Assembly (NCBI GenBank): GCA_963978905.1
Contig: OZ022256.1
Location: 51,632,001 to 51,696,000 of the forward strand
Direction: 5' to 3'
From: Trichostrongylus colubriformis
Taxonomy: Eukaryota; Nematoda; Chromadorea; Rhabditida; Trichostrongylidae
DNA length: 64,000 bases
Shown here: positions 11,827 to 22,994 of the stretch, in pieces
Layout of the letters: the number at the start of each line of letters is the position of its first letter
How positions within the stretch are numbered: the stretch's first letter is position 1
Notes under the pieces: generated by a model
Seen by the model: only the letters and a program-made list of their open reading frames with translations
Told to the model about the DNA's origin: nothing
Databases searched by the model: none
Position numbers and translations under genes: made by a program

Positions 11827-11910
11827 CACTCTCATTACGTTCACAGCATATACCCGATCACATTGGATTTTGGTTTCTGAAAAATTATTTACCACCAGAT
11901 TCCGGATTCG

Positions 11911-12651
11911 AGGTCAGTTGAAGTGGAACAGGGAAACGCAGGACTTCCACCAACGTCAAAACTGCTTCCCCTTCCTAGGCTTAGGCTTGAAGGCAGCATT
12001 AGGGGTAATGTGGTTATTGAGGAATCCCTGAAAGTTACTTACATGGAAACTATGAGCCTAAGGAGGCTATCTGTGACGAAATCCCAGTGAAAAAGTGCGC
12101 CTCCGGGCTGTAGAAACGGCGCAACGAATAAGAGCTGCCGCCTTCCGATAACTGACCCCGCCTCCTATCGACGTGATACCTGGTCGTCTACGTTGAGAGC
12201 GGCCAAGGATATGCGGTGAGATCGAAGGTATTGCAGCGCGCTTTCCCAGTTTTAGCCTGAAGCTCACTCTAGGAAAAAGATGCTGTCGTATTTCCAAATA
12301 TCCCCTTGTGTTCACTTGGCAGCATGCCAATGGATATTTCGTCCGGTGTATCCGCTTCTTGACGGAAATGTCGTTCGCGTTAAGGGTCAACGATAGAAGG
12401 GGTTCTATTTCTCGGGTTTTTGGCCGATCCCATCCGTTTTTTCTCCACTGTCCTGTTGCTAGGCATCTCGACCACATTCATTACTTCTTTTACTTTTCGT
12501 CTGAATTTCCCCTAATGCTATCTTGAAGCTGAAGAGGCGCAGATGCTTTCCCATGTAGGAGAAGGGGATGTAAATCTGAGCTTAAGCCTAGGGAGAGAGA
12601 GCTTCGACGTCGTTGAAAAATTGCGCCGTCCCCTCACCTCACTTTAATTCA
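11911..12651. mobile_element. MITE family C copy, split by a family B insertion
   Basis: The outer parts (11911-11992 and 12522-12651) align with the intact family C element at 40721-40939. Shared features include the CCTTCCTAGG.TTAGGCT.GAAG block and the CTTAAGCCTAG / TCGACGTCG block. The middle 529 bp is a separate element. The order of events is therefore family C first, then family B. Confidence 0.65.
11993..12521. mobile_element. Family B non-autonomous DNA transposon, nested (7-bp target duplication)
   Basis: Ends are GCAGCATTAGGGG and CCCCTAATGCTAT. It is flanked by CTTGAAG at 11986-11992 and 12522-12528. A second copy lies at 46629-47172. Shared internal blocks include GGTAATGTGG, GATGCTGTCGTATTTCCAAA and TTTTTTCTCCACTGTCCTGT. 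No transposase was seen. The superfamily is uncertain; the short direct repeat and the ends do not decide between hAT-like and others. Confidence 0.75.
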
Positions 12652-13443
12652 TGCCGAGATTGTAATGTTAGTTTTTACTTGTTTGTCTTCAGATATTCAC
12701 CCAAAATTGTGCGCCTTACCGTATTGCTTCATTGTTTAGTTTTTATTGAACATCTACATAGAAGCGTACGATGGATATACAGAATATTATTTTCTAGTTC
12801 CTATTGTCGTCCATCTTGGAAACAATCATAACTATCGAGCCCTAATGGTCCCAACGATCTACTGCAGATTTCCCCAACGATATACTGTATTAACCTAATA
12901 TGTACTACTGCCCCGTAGGACTGGATGAAGCCAGCTCAAGCGTCTTCTTAGTGATTCCCTCGAATTCACACCCTCGCAGTTGCAATCGCTCATTGCAACC
13001 GTTCATCAGCTTTCGAGCTCTTGAACTCCCACACTAAATAACCGGTGTGGAGGGTGGAAATTCATTTTCAAGCATCATCGCACACCGATTCACTTCACTT
13101 GCTTTGCCATTAATACTGACACGAGATGCTTTCATGCTAGCATTCAAACTCATGCTAACATTTTGTAGTGCACAGGTTTGCAAATAATTTTTTTGCTTTT
13201 TTTTTCGCTTGACTTCATCATAACATGTCAGTCACTGATAATATCCATGTATCTTCAATAAAAGCTGCTCATACAACCATCTTGTAGGTTTCTTGAAGGG
13301 GTCAATCTGCACACTCTGACGTATATTTTTGCTTCAGCTTTGGTGAAGGAAACAAGGAGTTCTTTCCCCTTCTGGATTCAGGTAAAAATAATGACCACAG
13401 TGAGATACCCTCTCCCGCCCCTCGTTGCGATAGCACCCATACG
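12652..13443. other. Intergenic DNA without a recognisable gene
   Basis: No exon, RNA gene or clear repeat is seen apart from ordinary AT-rich runs. Confidence 0.35.
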
Positions 13444-13722
13444 CTGTGTTCACAGTTTCATAATTTGCGGAATTGCAGAATTGCGGAATTTACGGAATTG
13501 TGGAAAGAAGAATAGGTGCGTATCGATTGGGAGAAATGCGGAATTTGTGGAATTGTGGAAATGCAGAACGCGGTATTTGCGGAAATGAAGAATTGTGGAA
13601 AGCGTCGATAAGTATCTAATGCTTTTCCGCAAACACAAATTCCGCAATTCTCTCAGTCGATGCGTATCTTCAGCATTTTCCGCAATTCTGCTATTCCGCC
13701 GAATCCAAAACTGTGAACACAG
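13444..13722. mobile_element. MITE family D, copy 1
   Basis: CTGTGTTCACAGTTT at the left is inverted at the right (AAACTGTGAACACAG). The interior is built of repeated GCGGAATTG / CAATTCCGC modules pointing inward from both sides. A longer relative lies at 32804-33203. There is no coding potential. Confidence 0.7.
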
Positions 13723-14810
13723 TCTTATCGCGTCGCGATGAATATTCCGGAGGATCCTGGATGCCTCACTTCCTGAGAGTTGTGCCGTCCCATCGACTTT
13801 TGTGATCATGCAGCGATCTAGCGAGAAACGTGCGGTAGGCAAAGGCTACCATCACGGCACAGGGTAATCTTCCTTTCCCGTGTTTTCTGGACGAGCGACT
13901 CAACCTATTCCATATTCGGCGACGACTCCCACAGGGCTTCGGCCTTCAGACTATTAGCGTAATTTATTGCTTCAATTGACTCGTTTGTGAGGAAACCAAA
14001 TCACATCGACCATAGGACTGACTTTCGAAAGGAAATATGACGTCTCTGATTTCAACTCCGTTGTTCGTACTCATTTAGCTCTTTTATTTATTTTATAAAC
14101 ACATATTTTACCACTTCGTGTTCCCTTCGTGCTTATGGGTGCGAACCCTTGATACTTGTCAGTTTTCTCAGTTGCTTTTCCTATGATTATCAGTAATCAT
14201 AACGCAGTAACCAGAATCTGAAGTATCGGGTGTAGATTATCATTTCTTCTTATTCCATAGTGTGGGCCAGTGGGGGTTCAGATTGCCCGACGGGTACCGT
14301 CGACTGCAACGACCCTTGTAGGTTTGAGTCATGGTAAAGTCTTTTTTCTATAGAGACATGGAAGACTAATGTGTTTTGTGATTTCTCAGCCAAACACTGT
14401 CCCATCTCGAGATAACGAAGATTAGTCGGCTTATCTCTTCAAGGCCTAATTCTTCAGGTAAATATTCCGCATGTAGCCATTTGTTCCGCCAAGGCGCTCT
14501 TCCACTGCGCCACATCCAAAGTTACGCTAACCACGCCCTTTTGGTTCAGCTCACCAATAGGGAGTTCAAGTTGGCGTGACTAATGTAAGTTCGAGAAAGA
14601 GTAACGCCGCGGTGGCTCACAGAAAATAATGTATTCTGGATAACTGATCGGAAAAATCGCGTAGTATACCTTAAATCGGATCCTTGGGGCTACCGGTTTA
14701 GAATGGCATTCTAGTTATGCGACCGGCGCCTAGATAGCAATAACTGTGAAAAGTGCTGGTGAGAGGAGTTACCAGTAGCCGAGTCATGGGCTTGACTCGG
14801 CGAAAGCTTT
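13723..14810. other. Intergenic DNA with a tRNA 5'-half-like sequence
   Basis: On the minus strand near 14485-14515 the sequence TGGCGCAGTGGAAGAGCGC matches a pol III A-box and tRNA D-arm. No matching T-arm or acceptor partner follows. It is probably a tRNA or SINE fragment. Nothing else is recognised here. Confidence 0.35.
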
Positions 14811-14884
14811 GGTCTCGGACGGGACTCGACCCGCACTTTATGGTTTTTGGGTACCATGTGCTAATCCATTACACTACCGAGACC
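14811..14884 (-). tRNA. tRNA-like gene or tRNA pseudogene
   Basis: Read on the minus strand, GGTCTCG at the start pairs perfectly with CGAGACC at the end (7-bp acceptor stem). A D-arm/A-box-like segment, GTGTAATGGATTAGCAC, follows. Next is an ATGGT/ACCAT stem with an 8-nt loop where the anticodon arm should be. GGGTCGAGTCC matches the B-box. The 8-nt loop and the missing TTC in the T loop argue for a decayed tRNA or SINE head rather than a working tRNA. The isotype is not assigned. Confidence 0.45.
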
Positions 14885-17231
14885 CCTTTACACCTCAACT
14901 GAGCTTCTAAATGGTATATTTACCATAGCTCATCAAAACTCACACGTGTAAAATGTTGAGCCTGTTGGCCAATATTGGTAGCGAACCATGAAGCTCTATG
15001 CTGAAGTGGATACTGATTTTGATGATTTTGATTTTTGATAGTTGCTGATTTTCAAAATATCAATATCGATACAATACTGGTATTCAAATTTGGGCTTCGA
15101 GGAAGAATTTCTTTTATTTATTCATTTCTTTTGAACAAGTTTTTATTTTAGTCTTAAATTTTTAATTCTAAAAAGTTTCAAATATCAATTATCAGAATGC
15201 TGGTGAATCAGAATGCTAGTGAGTGAATTTAAGGTGAAAATGCTGAAGAAGAGTTTAAGATACCCAACAAATTTGACGAAATGCATGTCACTTACTGAAT
15301 TTGCTAGTTTGTGCGGAGCACTGTACTCGGTCACTCTTTCCTGTGCTTTACGGACACATATAAAGAGTTTTTCCGTCTTTATAAATAACGATAGAATGAG
15401 ATCCATGCCATCTGTTGTGGAACATTGCTTATTCCTCAAAAAGTTGATTAATGAGCAGTGTCAGAAGACAAATTAAACCATAAATATTTTATAATACGTC
15501 GAGTTCTATGAGGTTCCGGGTTTTTTCAAAAAATTTTCCAAGCTGAGCTCTCTATTTCAGAAGGACATATGACGCTGTGGCGTTCCTATGGAAATTCGTT
15601 GCGAGATGGCTCCGTGAATTTCAGAGTGATTGGAAACCAGCCATTTTGACGCCTGAAGGAGCTTGTTTAGTGGGTACTTGCTTTTGAGATCTTCGGGGTG
15701 TTGTTATGGGCTGTGTGTCTATGAGCTTCAAAGTGCTACGAGTGTTTTGAACCTCTCAAAGGATCGCATTTCTTCGAAAACCCTCACTCCTTCACCATTT
15801 CTTTCTGGAATTCGCAGTAATCAGGATTGAGCAGTAGCAATGAGCTCTTTAGAACGATACATCGAGTGGCGCAGACGAATTTGGGAAGGAAGCATTTCAT
15901 TTTTTATTCATTTGCTTATTTATTAGTTATCCCTTAGAAATTAGATAGGCAAGTAGTGCTGTGCTTTCAAAGGACCCCTGCAACCTTCCATCGCGGGAGC
16001 GACTGCTGCTTCCAGCAGAAGGGAACGAGTAGAAGTGGAGATAGTTGCTACATATTAGGGTGCAGGTAGAATTGAAAAGAAGGTTCGAGCTCAAGCAATC
16101 AATAATAAATAATAACTTTTGCATTTTTGAAAGCTGTGAAAAATAACAGTAAAGGGAGACGATGAGCTTCAAAAAAGAAGTTATTATTGAAATACGCATT
16201 CCAATACTATACAATGATTTGTATGTGCAAATCAAATAAAAACGCTACTTTAATGTCCAAACTCAGCTAGTGAATGATCAAGCTCGAAGGGAGGTGAAAG
16301 CTCGGTCGGAGACATATTCTGAACCCCTGCAATCTCCGTTAGGTGTAATTCCAGTAGATTGTGGAATATGAAAATCAAGGTGTTCAGTAATGTAGCTATA
16401 GCGAATTGAAACGGTCAAAATTCGATTAATAGAAACTCGAGATTCTTTTTCTCGCTCCTCCTTTCGTTCCCTCTGCATCACTAGCCGATGAAGAGTAGAT
16501 TCAGACAGTGAGGGGATAAGGCAGCCAAAAGCGCACGGGTGCCGACTTTCCGGCAGCATGTCCTGTGATTTGAGGCAGCGTGAATTGGAGCGTCGATTGC
16601 CCCAAACGTCCCAGGCGCACTTTTTGAATGCAAGTTTTTCTGCTGATATTTTTTTCTGAGCTCGGATGTCTGTTCACAGCTACAGTCTCTGATGTGCCCT
16701 CCCATATTTCTTCTTCCTCTTAGTCCTATCGAGGACTTTAATTTCTCATTTTTCTTTTTCTCCTGTCGCTCGTGGTATTCTAGGGAATGGGGGACAGAGC
16801 GTTTCAAGACGACCTCCAATCTCCTCTGCTTTTCCATCATTCTGCGAATACCTTTCTCGGGCTTTCCTTAAGTCCTATGGCCAATAACAATCCATCCTGT
16901 AGCACTGTCCGCAGGATGAAGTGCTATTGGTCATAGCAGTCCATCCTGCAGATTTTGCTTTTTACAGCGGGCCACTATATTTGAGGAGAGCTTTTTTTGC
17001 CATTGCAATTTAGCTATTTGCATAAGTCACGAGGTTTTGCGTATTACTCTATCTCACTTTGGAATACTATTTCGATTTTCACACATTGTCTTTGAATGGG
17101 TCCTATCTATTCCCTTCATAAATCTTTTAGATCGAGAAAAATTGCTGTAACATCTTTCTACTTCGATAATATTCGAGGATCCCTATTAGCTGTTTTTATG
17201 TTAGGCTACGGAATAGTTTCCCGCCATTTTT
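14885..17231. other. Intergenic DNA without a recognisable gene
   Basis: AT-rich. Open frames here (for example on the minus strand at 16481-16840) lack splice context or recognisable motifs. No repeat was matched within the window. Confidence 0.35.
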
Positions 17232-17530
17232 ATCTCTGTGTTTCGCAGCGTACTCTTCATCTTGAGACAAAGCTTTGTTCGATAAAGCTTTTTCTGCTTC
17301 ATAAAAGGAATGCTATATGTTTTTGACGCTTTTGAATTTTGATAGTTTCTTTGAATGATTAATATTTATGAGGTTCAGAAATGAAGTAATCTGAAGGTAA
17401 AAATTCGCACTCTCCGCATTTCCTCTTCTTTGGCTGCCATCGAGGGTAAAAATGTATGCGCATATGTTTTGGATAAAGCTTTTTCAGCTCTCCAAAATGG
17501 TACTGCTTCTATTGAATTCCTTCTTCTCTC
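17232..17530 (+). mobile_element. Fragment of inverted-repeat family G
   Basis: It shares TCTCTGTGTTTCGCA.CGT, CTCTTCA, a TTCGATA.AGC.TTTT block and a GAGGTTC(A/G)GAAATG-like block with the longer element at 42491-43268. It is a truncated copy. Confidence 0.5.
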
Positions 17531-17800
17531 TTCGTTAAACCTCGGCTCTAGTGTTTATTACACTTTTATCTGCTATGCCAACGAGAATGTTAGGTGAAAC
17601 TTTTATTGACGGCCTGACGTTTCGACCAAATCGTCTTCCACAAAGGCCTAAACGTGGCCCAAGATTTAGGATTTCATCGACTACACTATCAAACGCCTCA
17701 TCCTTCTGGTGCAGGGAAACTGCCGAAAAAAACCCAGAGCGATTCACCCATTCCACCACCGCAAGAGCGGAACGCCACTACTCCGTGTCAGTTACTGGCA
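17523..17800 (-). mobile_element. Retroelement fragment with GTCGAAAC core (family P, copy 1)
   Basis: On the minus strand the core reads GGCC TTTGTGGAAGAC ..GTCGAAACGTC AGGCC, with a GAC/GTC stem and outer GGCC/GGCC pairing. The plus strand starts CTTCTCTCTTCG..AACCTCGGC. Blocks are shared with the 181-bp insert at 19809-19989, plus an extra of about 97 bp in the middle. The core resembles the CTGANGA..GAAAC half of hammerhead ribozymes as carried by Penelope-like elements. That origin is inferred, not shown. Confidence 0.45.
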
Positions 17801-18317
17801 GAAAAAGAGAGATGCCTTGCTGTCCATATACATATAGTATAATAGGGGCATGCATGCCTCCCTCCCCTTATATCATTAGTTTGCAATGTGGCGCAAATGG
17901 GAAGAAATTCGTAATGCATAAGCACTCATTTCGATTGTTCAAACTTAGCTTTTTTCACGGAACCTTTTTTTTGCGGGAACCCTGGTAAGCATAAGGAAAC
18001 CTTATTCCAACGCGGTTCTTACGGTGCTCAATCGGATTCTCAAGACGTTCTGGTACGACAGCCGTTTTGTCAGGCTAGACGTATAGACTCTTGCCGCTCG
18101 TCACAGCCGTGAGATGTGCATATGTGGCAAGAATCAAGATGTGCTCAGAGCTAGCTTTTCTGATCCACTTAACACTGCGCATGCCATCGGACACTTTCAC
18201 CTGCGTGTTTAGGTAGGGAAGTCAACCATCGGGTGGTACCTCTCCTGTGAGCTTGATATATTGCCACTGTTGGTTCATTATGCAGAAACATTCATGCATT
18301 GCGGACTGTATTTTGAG

Positions 18318-18412
18318 TTCTTTCATAATTTAATATTTTCGAGGTTAAGAATGGGGTACACGGCAAAAACCCTTCCGTCCTTTTTTTCGCCAAAAACCGA
18401 GCTTGTACAAGG
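18318..18412 (-). mobile_element. Fragment of inverted-repeat family G
   Basis: Matches the complement of about 42775-42870. Shared blocks are GAGGTTAAGAATGGGGTAC, AAAAACCC.TCCGTCC and CAAAAACCGAG. It is diverged and short. Confidence 0.5.
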
Positions 18413-18578
18413 CACTTTTATTGGGCGAATAAACCCTCAGTTATAACAGTAGTGATCAGTGATGCTTTCTTTCATCCCCTCTCATTTCATCCGACGTGGA
18501 GAACGTCGTTGCGAAATTTAGAGAATAGAAAACGACGGGAACTTATTACTCAACCCAATAATATGTTACGTACGTATT

Positions 18579-19292
18579 GGTGTATGCAGAATAAATGGCC
18601 AAAACATAACTGGCCATAACTTCGCTCAGACACAACTTTATTTGTCGAAATAAAACCATTCAAATCTACATAACTTTGCCAACGATCCGGTAAAGAAAAT
18701 ATGCCGTCATGATAAAATTCTGGATTGCGAAAATTGATTGCGAAAATTGATAAAGTCAACAATGGCATTTTCAACCTAAACTGTATCGGCGAACTCCATC
18801 TGACGCAGGTTTGCATCGAGAGCCCGGAAAAAGTGTTCGTCCGTCAGGGATAGGTCTGTGGAATGAGGGGGGTGAGGGACAGTCTCGATGCCTAACTGCA
18901 TCAGTTTTTGCTGGATGCGCAAAGCAACACAGAACCCCTTACTTCGCAAGTCACCCGGCAAAAACTGGTGCAGTTGGGCATCAAGACTCTCCCTCACCCT
19001 CCTTATTCCCCAGTCCTATCCCCAACGGATGACCACTTTTTCGGGTTTTTCATGCAAGCCTGCGTCAGAAGGAGTTCGCCGATACGATGCAAGTTGAAAA
19101 TGCTTTTGTTGACTTTATTAATTCTCGCAGCAGTCCAGAATTTTATCATAATGGTATATTTTCTTTATCAGATCGTTGGCAAATTTGAATAGATTCGAAT
19201 AGTTTTTGTTTCGACAAATAAAGTTGTGCCTGAGCGAAGTTATGGCGTTTTGAAAAAAGTGGTCTGTTTTGGCCATTTATTCTGCATACACC
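18579..19292. mobile_element. Palindromic mariner derivative (inverted duplication of the 3' half)
   Basis: The ends are GGTGTATGCAGAATAAATGG and its complement, with TA at 19293-19294 on the right and TATT on the left. Both arms carry the end of a mariner transposase in opposite directions. The right arm, plus strand (about 18970-19190), reads LGIKTLPHPPYSPVLSPTDD. The left arm reads on the minus strand with IETVPHPPHSTDLSLTDEHF. The N-terminal half and the first catalytic region are missing. It is a foldback element about 714 bp long, 190 bp from a full mariner of related sequence. Confidence 0.8.
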
Positions 19293-19556
19293 TAATATAT
19301 TCCTGCACTAATACTGTTAACCTCTAGATTCTCATGTTTGTATATGAATCCTTGCACTCAAAGTAGACATTTCCCATATTTTCCATTTCCCATCCTGAAA
19401 AGGATAAGGTGGTTGGATTTCGTCAGTATTTCGGAGCTGCACAATGCATTTGACTACAACTCGGAATTGCAGAAACATATTAGGTTGTTGCAAAATCAAT
19501 TTTGGAAATGGACCTTATACTTCAAACTACTATAACTCAGCTTAAACACAAGTTTA

Positions 19557-20770
19557 TTAATCGAAGTAAAAACCATCAGAATCTACACACTTTTGCCAAC
19601 GAACAGGCAATAAATCTAAGCCTTCACTATAAAAACTACTATCACGAGAATCAACGAAGTCAAGGAAGGCACATTCAACATCGTCTAAATTAGTGAATTG
19701 TTTCTGACGCAGATGAGAATAGAGGGCTCGAAAAAAGTGATAGTCTGTTGGGGAAAGGTCGGGAGAATACGCTGGGTGAGGGAAAACTTCTATACCCAAG
19801 TGGGTCAAATTCCAGCTTCTCTCTTCGTGAAACCTCGGCAATGACTTCACTGACGACAACTAACACGGAGTGGCGGCGTTCCACTCTCGCGGTGGTGGAT
19901 TGGCCTTTGAGGAAGACTATCTGGTCGAAACGTTAGGCCGTAAATAAAGAGTCCACCTAACAACCTCGTTGGCAAAACAGAAAAAGTAACCAAGTGGGTC
20001 AATTTTTGCCGAGTGGTTTGTGAGGTGTGTGGCCTTGCGTTGTCCTGCAACAGGATCGGCCCTCCTCTATTCACCACCGCCGGCCACAATTTTTACAACT
20101 TTCTATACATTTGCTCCAGATCACAACAGTAAGACTCTGCTGTGACTGGCTGACCAGGTTGCAAGAAGCTGTAATGGATTACACCTTTACAACACCACCA
20201 CACAGTAATCATAACCTTTTTAGGGTGAAGGTCGGGTTTAGGAAAAGTTTTTGGAGGAGCATCCTTATCTACCCAGACTAATCCTCGCTTCCTGTTATCA
20301 TAAAGAACCCATTTTTCATCTACAGTTATAATACGGTTTACAAATGGCTCATTTTTCTGGCGAACTAGGAGATTAGAGCAGGTGTCGAAACGTGCCAGAC
20401 GCTGCTCATCGGTCAGGTCATGAGGCACCCACTTCGACATCTTCTTCACCTTGCCGATTGTCAGCAAATGTCTGGCCACTGTAGAGTAATGTACGCCTAG
20501 ATCTTCTGCTAACGTACGAGTATTCGTCTCCGGATTTGCTTCGACGGCTCTCCTTAAATATTGATCATTGAGCGATGACCTGCGGCCGCGACCCGACTTC
20601 TCTTCGAGATCAAAATCGCCAGAAGCAAATTTTTTAAACCAGAGCTCCACTATTCGTTCGCAAGGACAATTCGTCCCAAAAACACTGCTGAGATTACGAG
20701 CTGCCTCCGCTGCGGAGTGTTCCAATTTAAACTCATAAAACATGATGACTCGATAGTCGCGTCGGTTCAT
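19557..20770 (-). pseudogene. Mariner transposase (irritans/SETMAR-type), nonsense mutation and insertion
   Basis: It starts at an ATG at 20768-20770. The N terminus (MNRRDYRVIMFYEFKLEHSA, then WFKKFASGDFDLEEKSGRGR) is the paired HTH region. IITVDEKWVLYDN holds the first catalytic Asp, PILLQDNARPHTS the second, and AYSPDLSPTDYHFF the third. The end is WQKCVDSDGFYFD before a stop at 19557. The irritans-group resemblance, as in the transposase part of SETMAR, comes from recognised sequence style. Lesions: an in-frame TAA at 20093-20095, where a Gln codon would be one change away, and the 19809-19989 insertion in the LTHLG codons. The reading frame is otherwise intact, so the copy died recently. 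Confidence 0.9.
19809..19989 (+). mobile_element. 181-bp insertion with 13-bp target duplication and hammerhead-like core (family P, copy 2)
   Basis: CCAAGTGGGTCAA occurs at 19796-19808 and again at 19990-20002. Removing one copy plus the insert restores the mariner reading frame. A 13-bp duplication and an A-rich 3' end (AAAACAGAAAAAGTAA) point to target-primed retrotransposition. Inside lies GGCC TTTGAGGAAGAC ..GTCGAAACGTT AGGCC (about 19901-19938). This matches the style of the hammerhead/pLTR segment of Penelope-like elements: TTGAGGA for CTGANGA, a GAC/GTC stem II, then GAAAC. The C3 position is changed, so activity is doubtful. Confidence 0.6.
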
Positions 20771-20960
20771 GATTATACGCAGCCCTGGAAAAGGCCGGCT
20801 GGAAAACTTAGAGCAACATTCATAGAAGTTTCTGAAAGAGCAGAAAAAAACCCACCAAATGGTATGCCTGGCGTTCCTTGGGATGGAATAGTTCAGGGTA
20901 AAAAATCTAGTTATTTATACATACATACCTTGAAACCGAACTTAATTTTGCAACAACTTA

Positions 20961-22900
20961 ATATCAGGGCCCGTCTGGCCTATATAATAAACGAAAAGCA
21001 GCTGATGTAGAGGCCACAGTTTTCATTCCCCGTGGCCTCTTGTTCCAATCAAGCAGTTCCGGTGTAATACACGACAAGTTGGTTAGAACGACATGTGGTA
21101 CGCGATCGGAGGAGGAAATAGAAAGTAGATGAGCGCTATACATAAATTGACTCAGACTTTTTTTTTGAATCACTGGCTTCCGCAGCTTCAAATCTTCTCA
21201 TATTGTTCTAAAGGACAATTCTTAAGGGGTTTTTTCTATTTTTTCTCATTCATGACCACTCGTCTACGGTATCCAGTGACTTGATGTCTTCCAACCTTAT
21301 CGATTTCCGTGCAATCTCCCATCTTTTTCAGTAGTTCTCCTTTCATCAAAGCTAATTTCCTGTGTGTTTCCACGCAAACGTCATCACGCTATTGGTCATC
21401 ATGTAAATTGCTATTTCGTTGGCTAAACCCCTAGAATATTTCATAGCGTCATTTGGTCGAAGAGACTTTATTGGAATTTGTTTTGTGAATTTCTCTTCCA
21501 TACCATTCATTTTTGATTTCTTGAATCTATGATTATCCCGTTTCCCGAGAGCACAATGAGCCTTTCTCGGATAAGTGACACCTCGATTTAGTACTGTTCG
21601 TTTTTGCGAAAATTTAATCAGCAAGAGGCCGTGCTGGTGATAAATGTGCCCCAGTAAATAACAGATTGCCATTGAAGCTGCAGCTGAAGCTTGAAGCGAG
21701 TTCCAAGAATACAAGTAAAATGACGATGTATTAGAATGACAATATTGAAGACATGGACAAGTGACAAGTGGCGCTTCTCTATTTCACATTTTGTCGCACG
21801 GATCTGCGGTGATATACCCTTTGCTTCTCATCTGCTTATTGCGAATTGAGATTTAGTGCTTATCGCTAACCTTTGAAGGCACGACCCAGCATCCTACTAT
21901 TCGGTCAAATACGACTTCCCTGTCGAGGGATTTTTGACTCTCGGTGTACCCTGGCCACAACCCATTCAGATGCTACTGCGTTTCTGAGTGGAGTGTTGCA
22001 TTTCAGAATTGGGAAAGTTGGGATATAGCAAGAAATGGGTTTGATCAGTCCCAACACCCCGGCAGTTATAGGAAATGCTGCGAAAAAGGTTTAACAGCTT
22101 TGAGAAATCAAATATGTTAGCGTACGCAATAAAACATTCTCAATAACTACTATACTGTAAAATAGCTATAAAACATCTCCGCAGATAGTATTCCGCCGTG
22201 ATTTTAGCTACTCACACATAATCTCTACCACTCTATAAGAACGAAACTCTCGCTGCTTGCCTCAGAGGAGCGTCACGTGCAATCTTTTATTCATTTTCTC
22301 AGGAAGCTAAGAGATGATAGTCGGAGCTTATACGGCTTATACGGCGTGTCTTTTCGTTTTTGCTTCAGAGAGATTTGAGTGCTTTGACGTTCTAGAAGTT
22401 TCTTCAAAGTCGAGTATAATGCTCCAGTGAAGGTCTCTAATCCTCACAGAGTGTAATTCTGAGGCTTTCTGGAGGTGATTTTGCTATCGTGCATCAACAT
22501 AACTGAGCGGCTAATCGTTAAAAAGAAATTTTTTTTTGACTGTTAGAACTAGCATTTCGACATGTGCTTCCATACTATAGATTTTATGAGGAAACATATG
22601 TTTATGATGTTGGTCAAATTCGGGTTAGAGTTCACCTTTCACACATGGCCTTCGTCGTTTCACTATGAAAATGCTCAAGGAAGATATAGTTACATAGCGG
22701 AAATTAGTATACCCGTCAGTGTTGTGCGCGCTGGACTCAGAAGCTTGGAATATGACATTCTAGACCCCCTCAGAAGGCTTGAGGTCTTCTGAAGGATCCC
22801 TACAGCGATACCCAGATTGAATTCACATTGTGATGAAGCTGATATCAGGTTAATTCCTCGGAAATCTTGTTATGATCCCATAACGAATGATTTATCATAC
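20961..22900. other. Intergenic DNA without a recognisable gene
   Basis: No coding exon, RNA gene or repeat matched elsewhere in the window. The minus-strand open frame at 21352-21714 shows no motif. Confidence 0.35.
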
Positions 22901-22921
22901 TCTATATATAAAGCAGAAGTT

Positions 22922-22938
22922 TGGTGTGTTTGTTTGTT

Positions 22939-22969
<31 letters not shown>

Positions 22970-22991
22970 GTGTCTGTCTGTCTGTCTGTCC
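22922..22991 (+). repeat. (TTTG)n/(TCTG)n microsatellite
   Basis: About 70 bases of TGTT and TCTG tetranucleotide units with a few substitutions. It lies directly before the 145-bp tandem repeats. A similar AGAAGTTTGGTGTGTTTGTG start recurs at 23957 with a (TG)n run. Confidence 0.9.
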
Positions 22992-22994
22992 GCT

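Larger units (their letters stand above)
9963..11910. other. Intergenic DNA without a recognisable gene
   Basis: AT-rich sequence. Only a diverged arm of the 37592-38627 element (about 10515-10700) and a pyrimidine tract (11766-11826) stand out. No exon-like stretch with splice sites was found. Confidence 0.4.
19483..20958 (-). mobile_element. Irritans-type mariner, interrupted by a 181-bp insert
   Basis: Termini GGTTGTTGCAAAAT and ATTTTGCAACAACTT are flanked by TA at 19481-19482 and 20959-20960. Without the insert the element is about 1.3 kb. It carries the transposase pseudogene listed next. Confidence 0.9.

Noticed and set aside
11617..11921. Proline-rich open frames on the plus strand
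   Set aside because: Produced by the C/T low-complexity tract; no gene context.
14485..14515. Possible second tRNA gene (A-box TGGCGCAGTGGAAGAGCGC, minus strand)
   Set aside because: No T-arm, B-box or closing acceptor strand in the next 80 bases; kept only as a tRNA/SINE fragment.
16481..16840. Minus-strand open frame of 119 codons rich in Lys/Arg
   Set aside because: No recognisable motif, no convincing splice sites, and composition consistent with chance in a gene-poor region.
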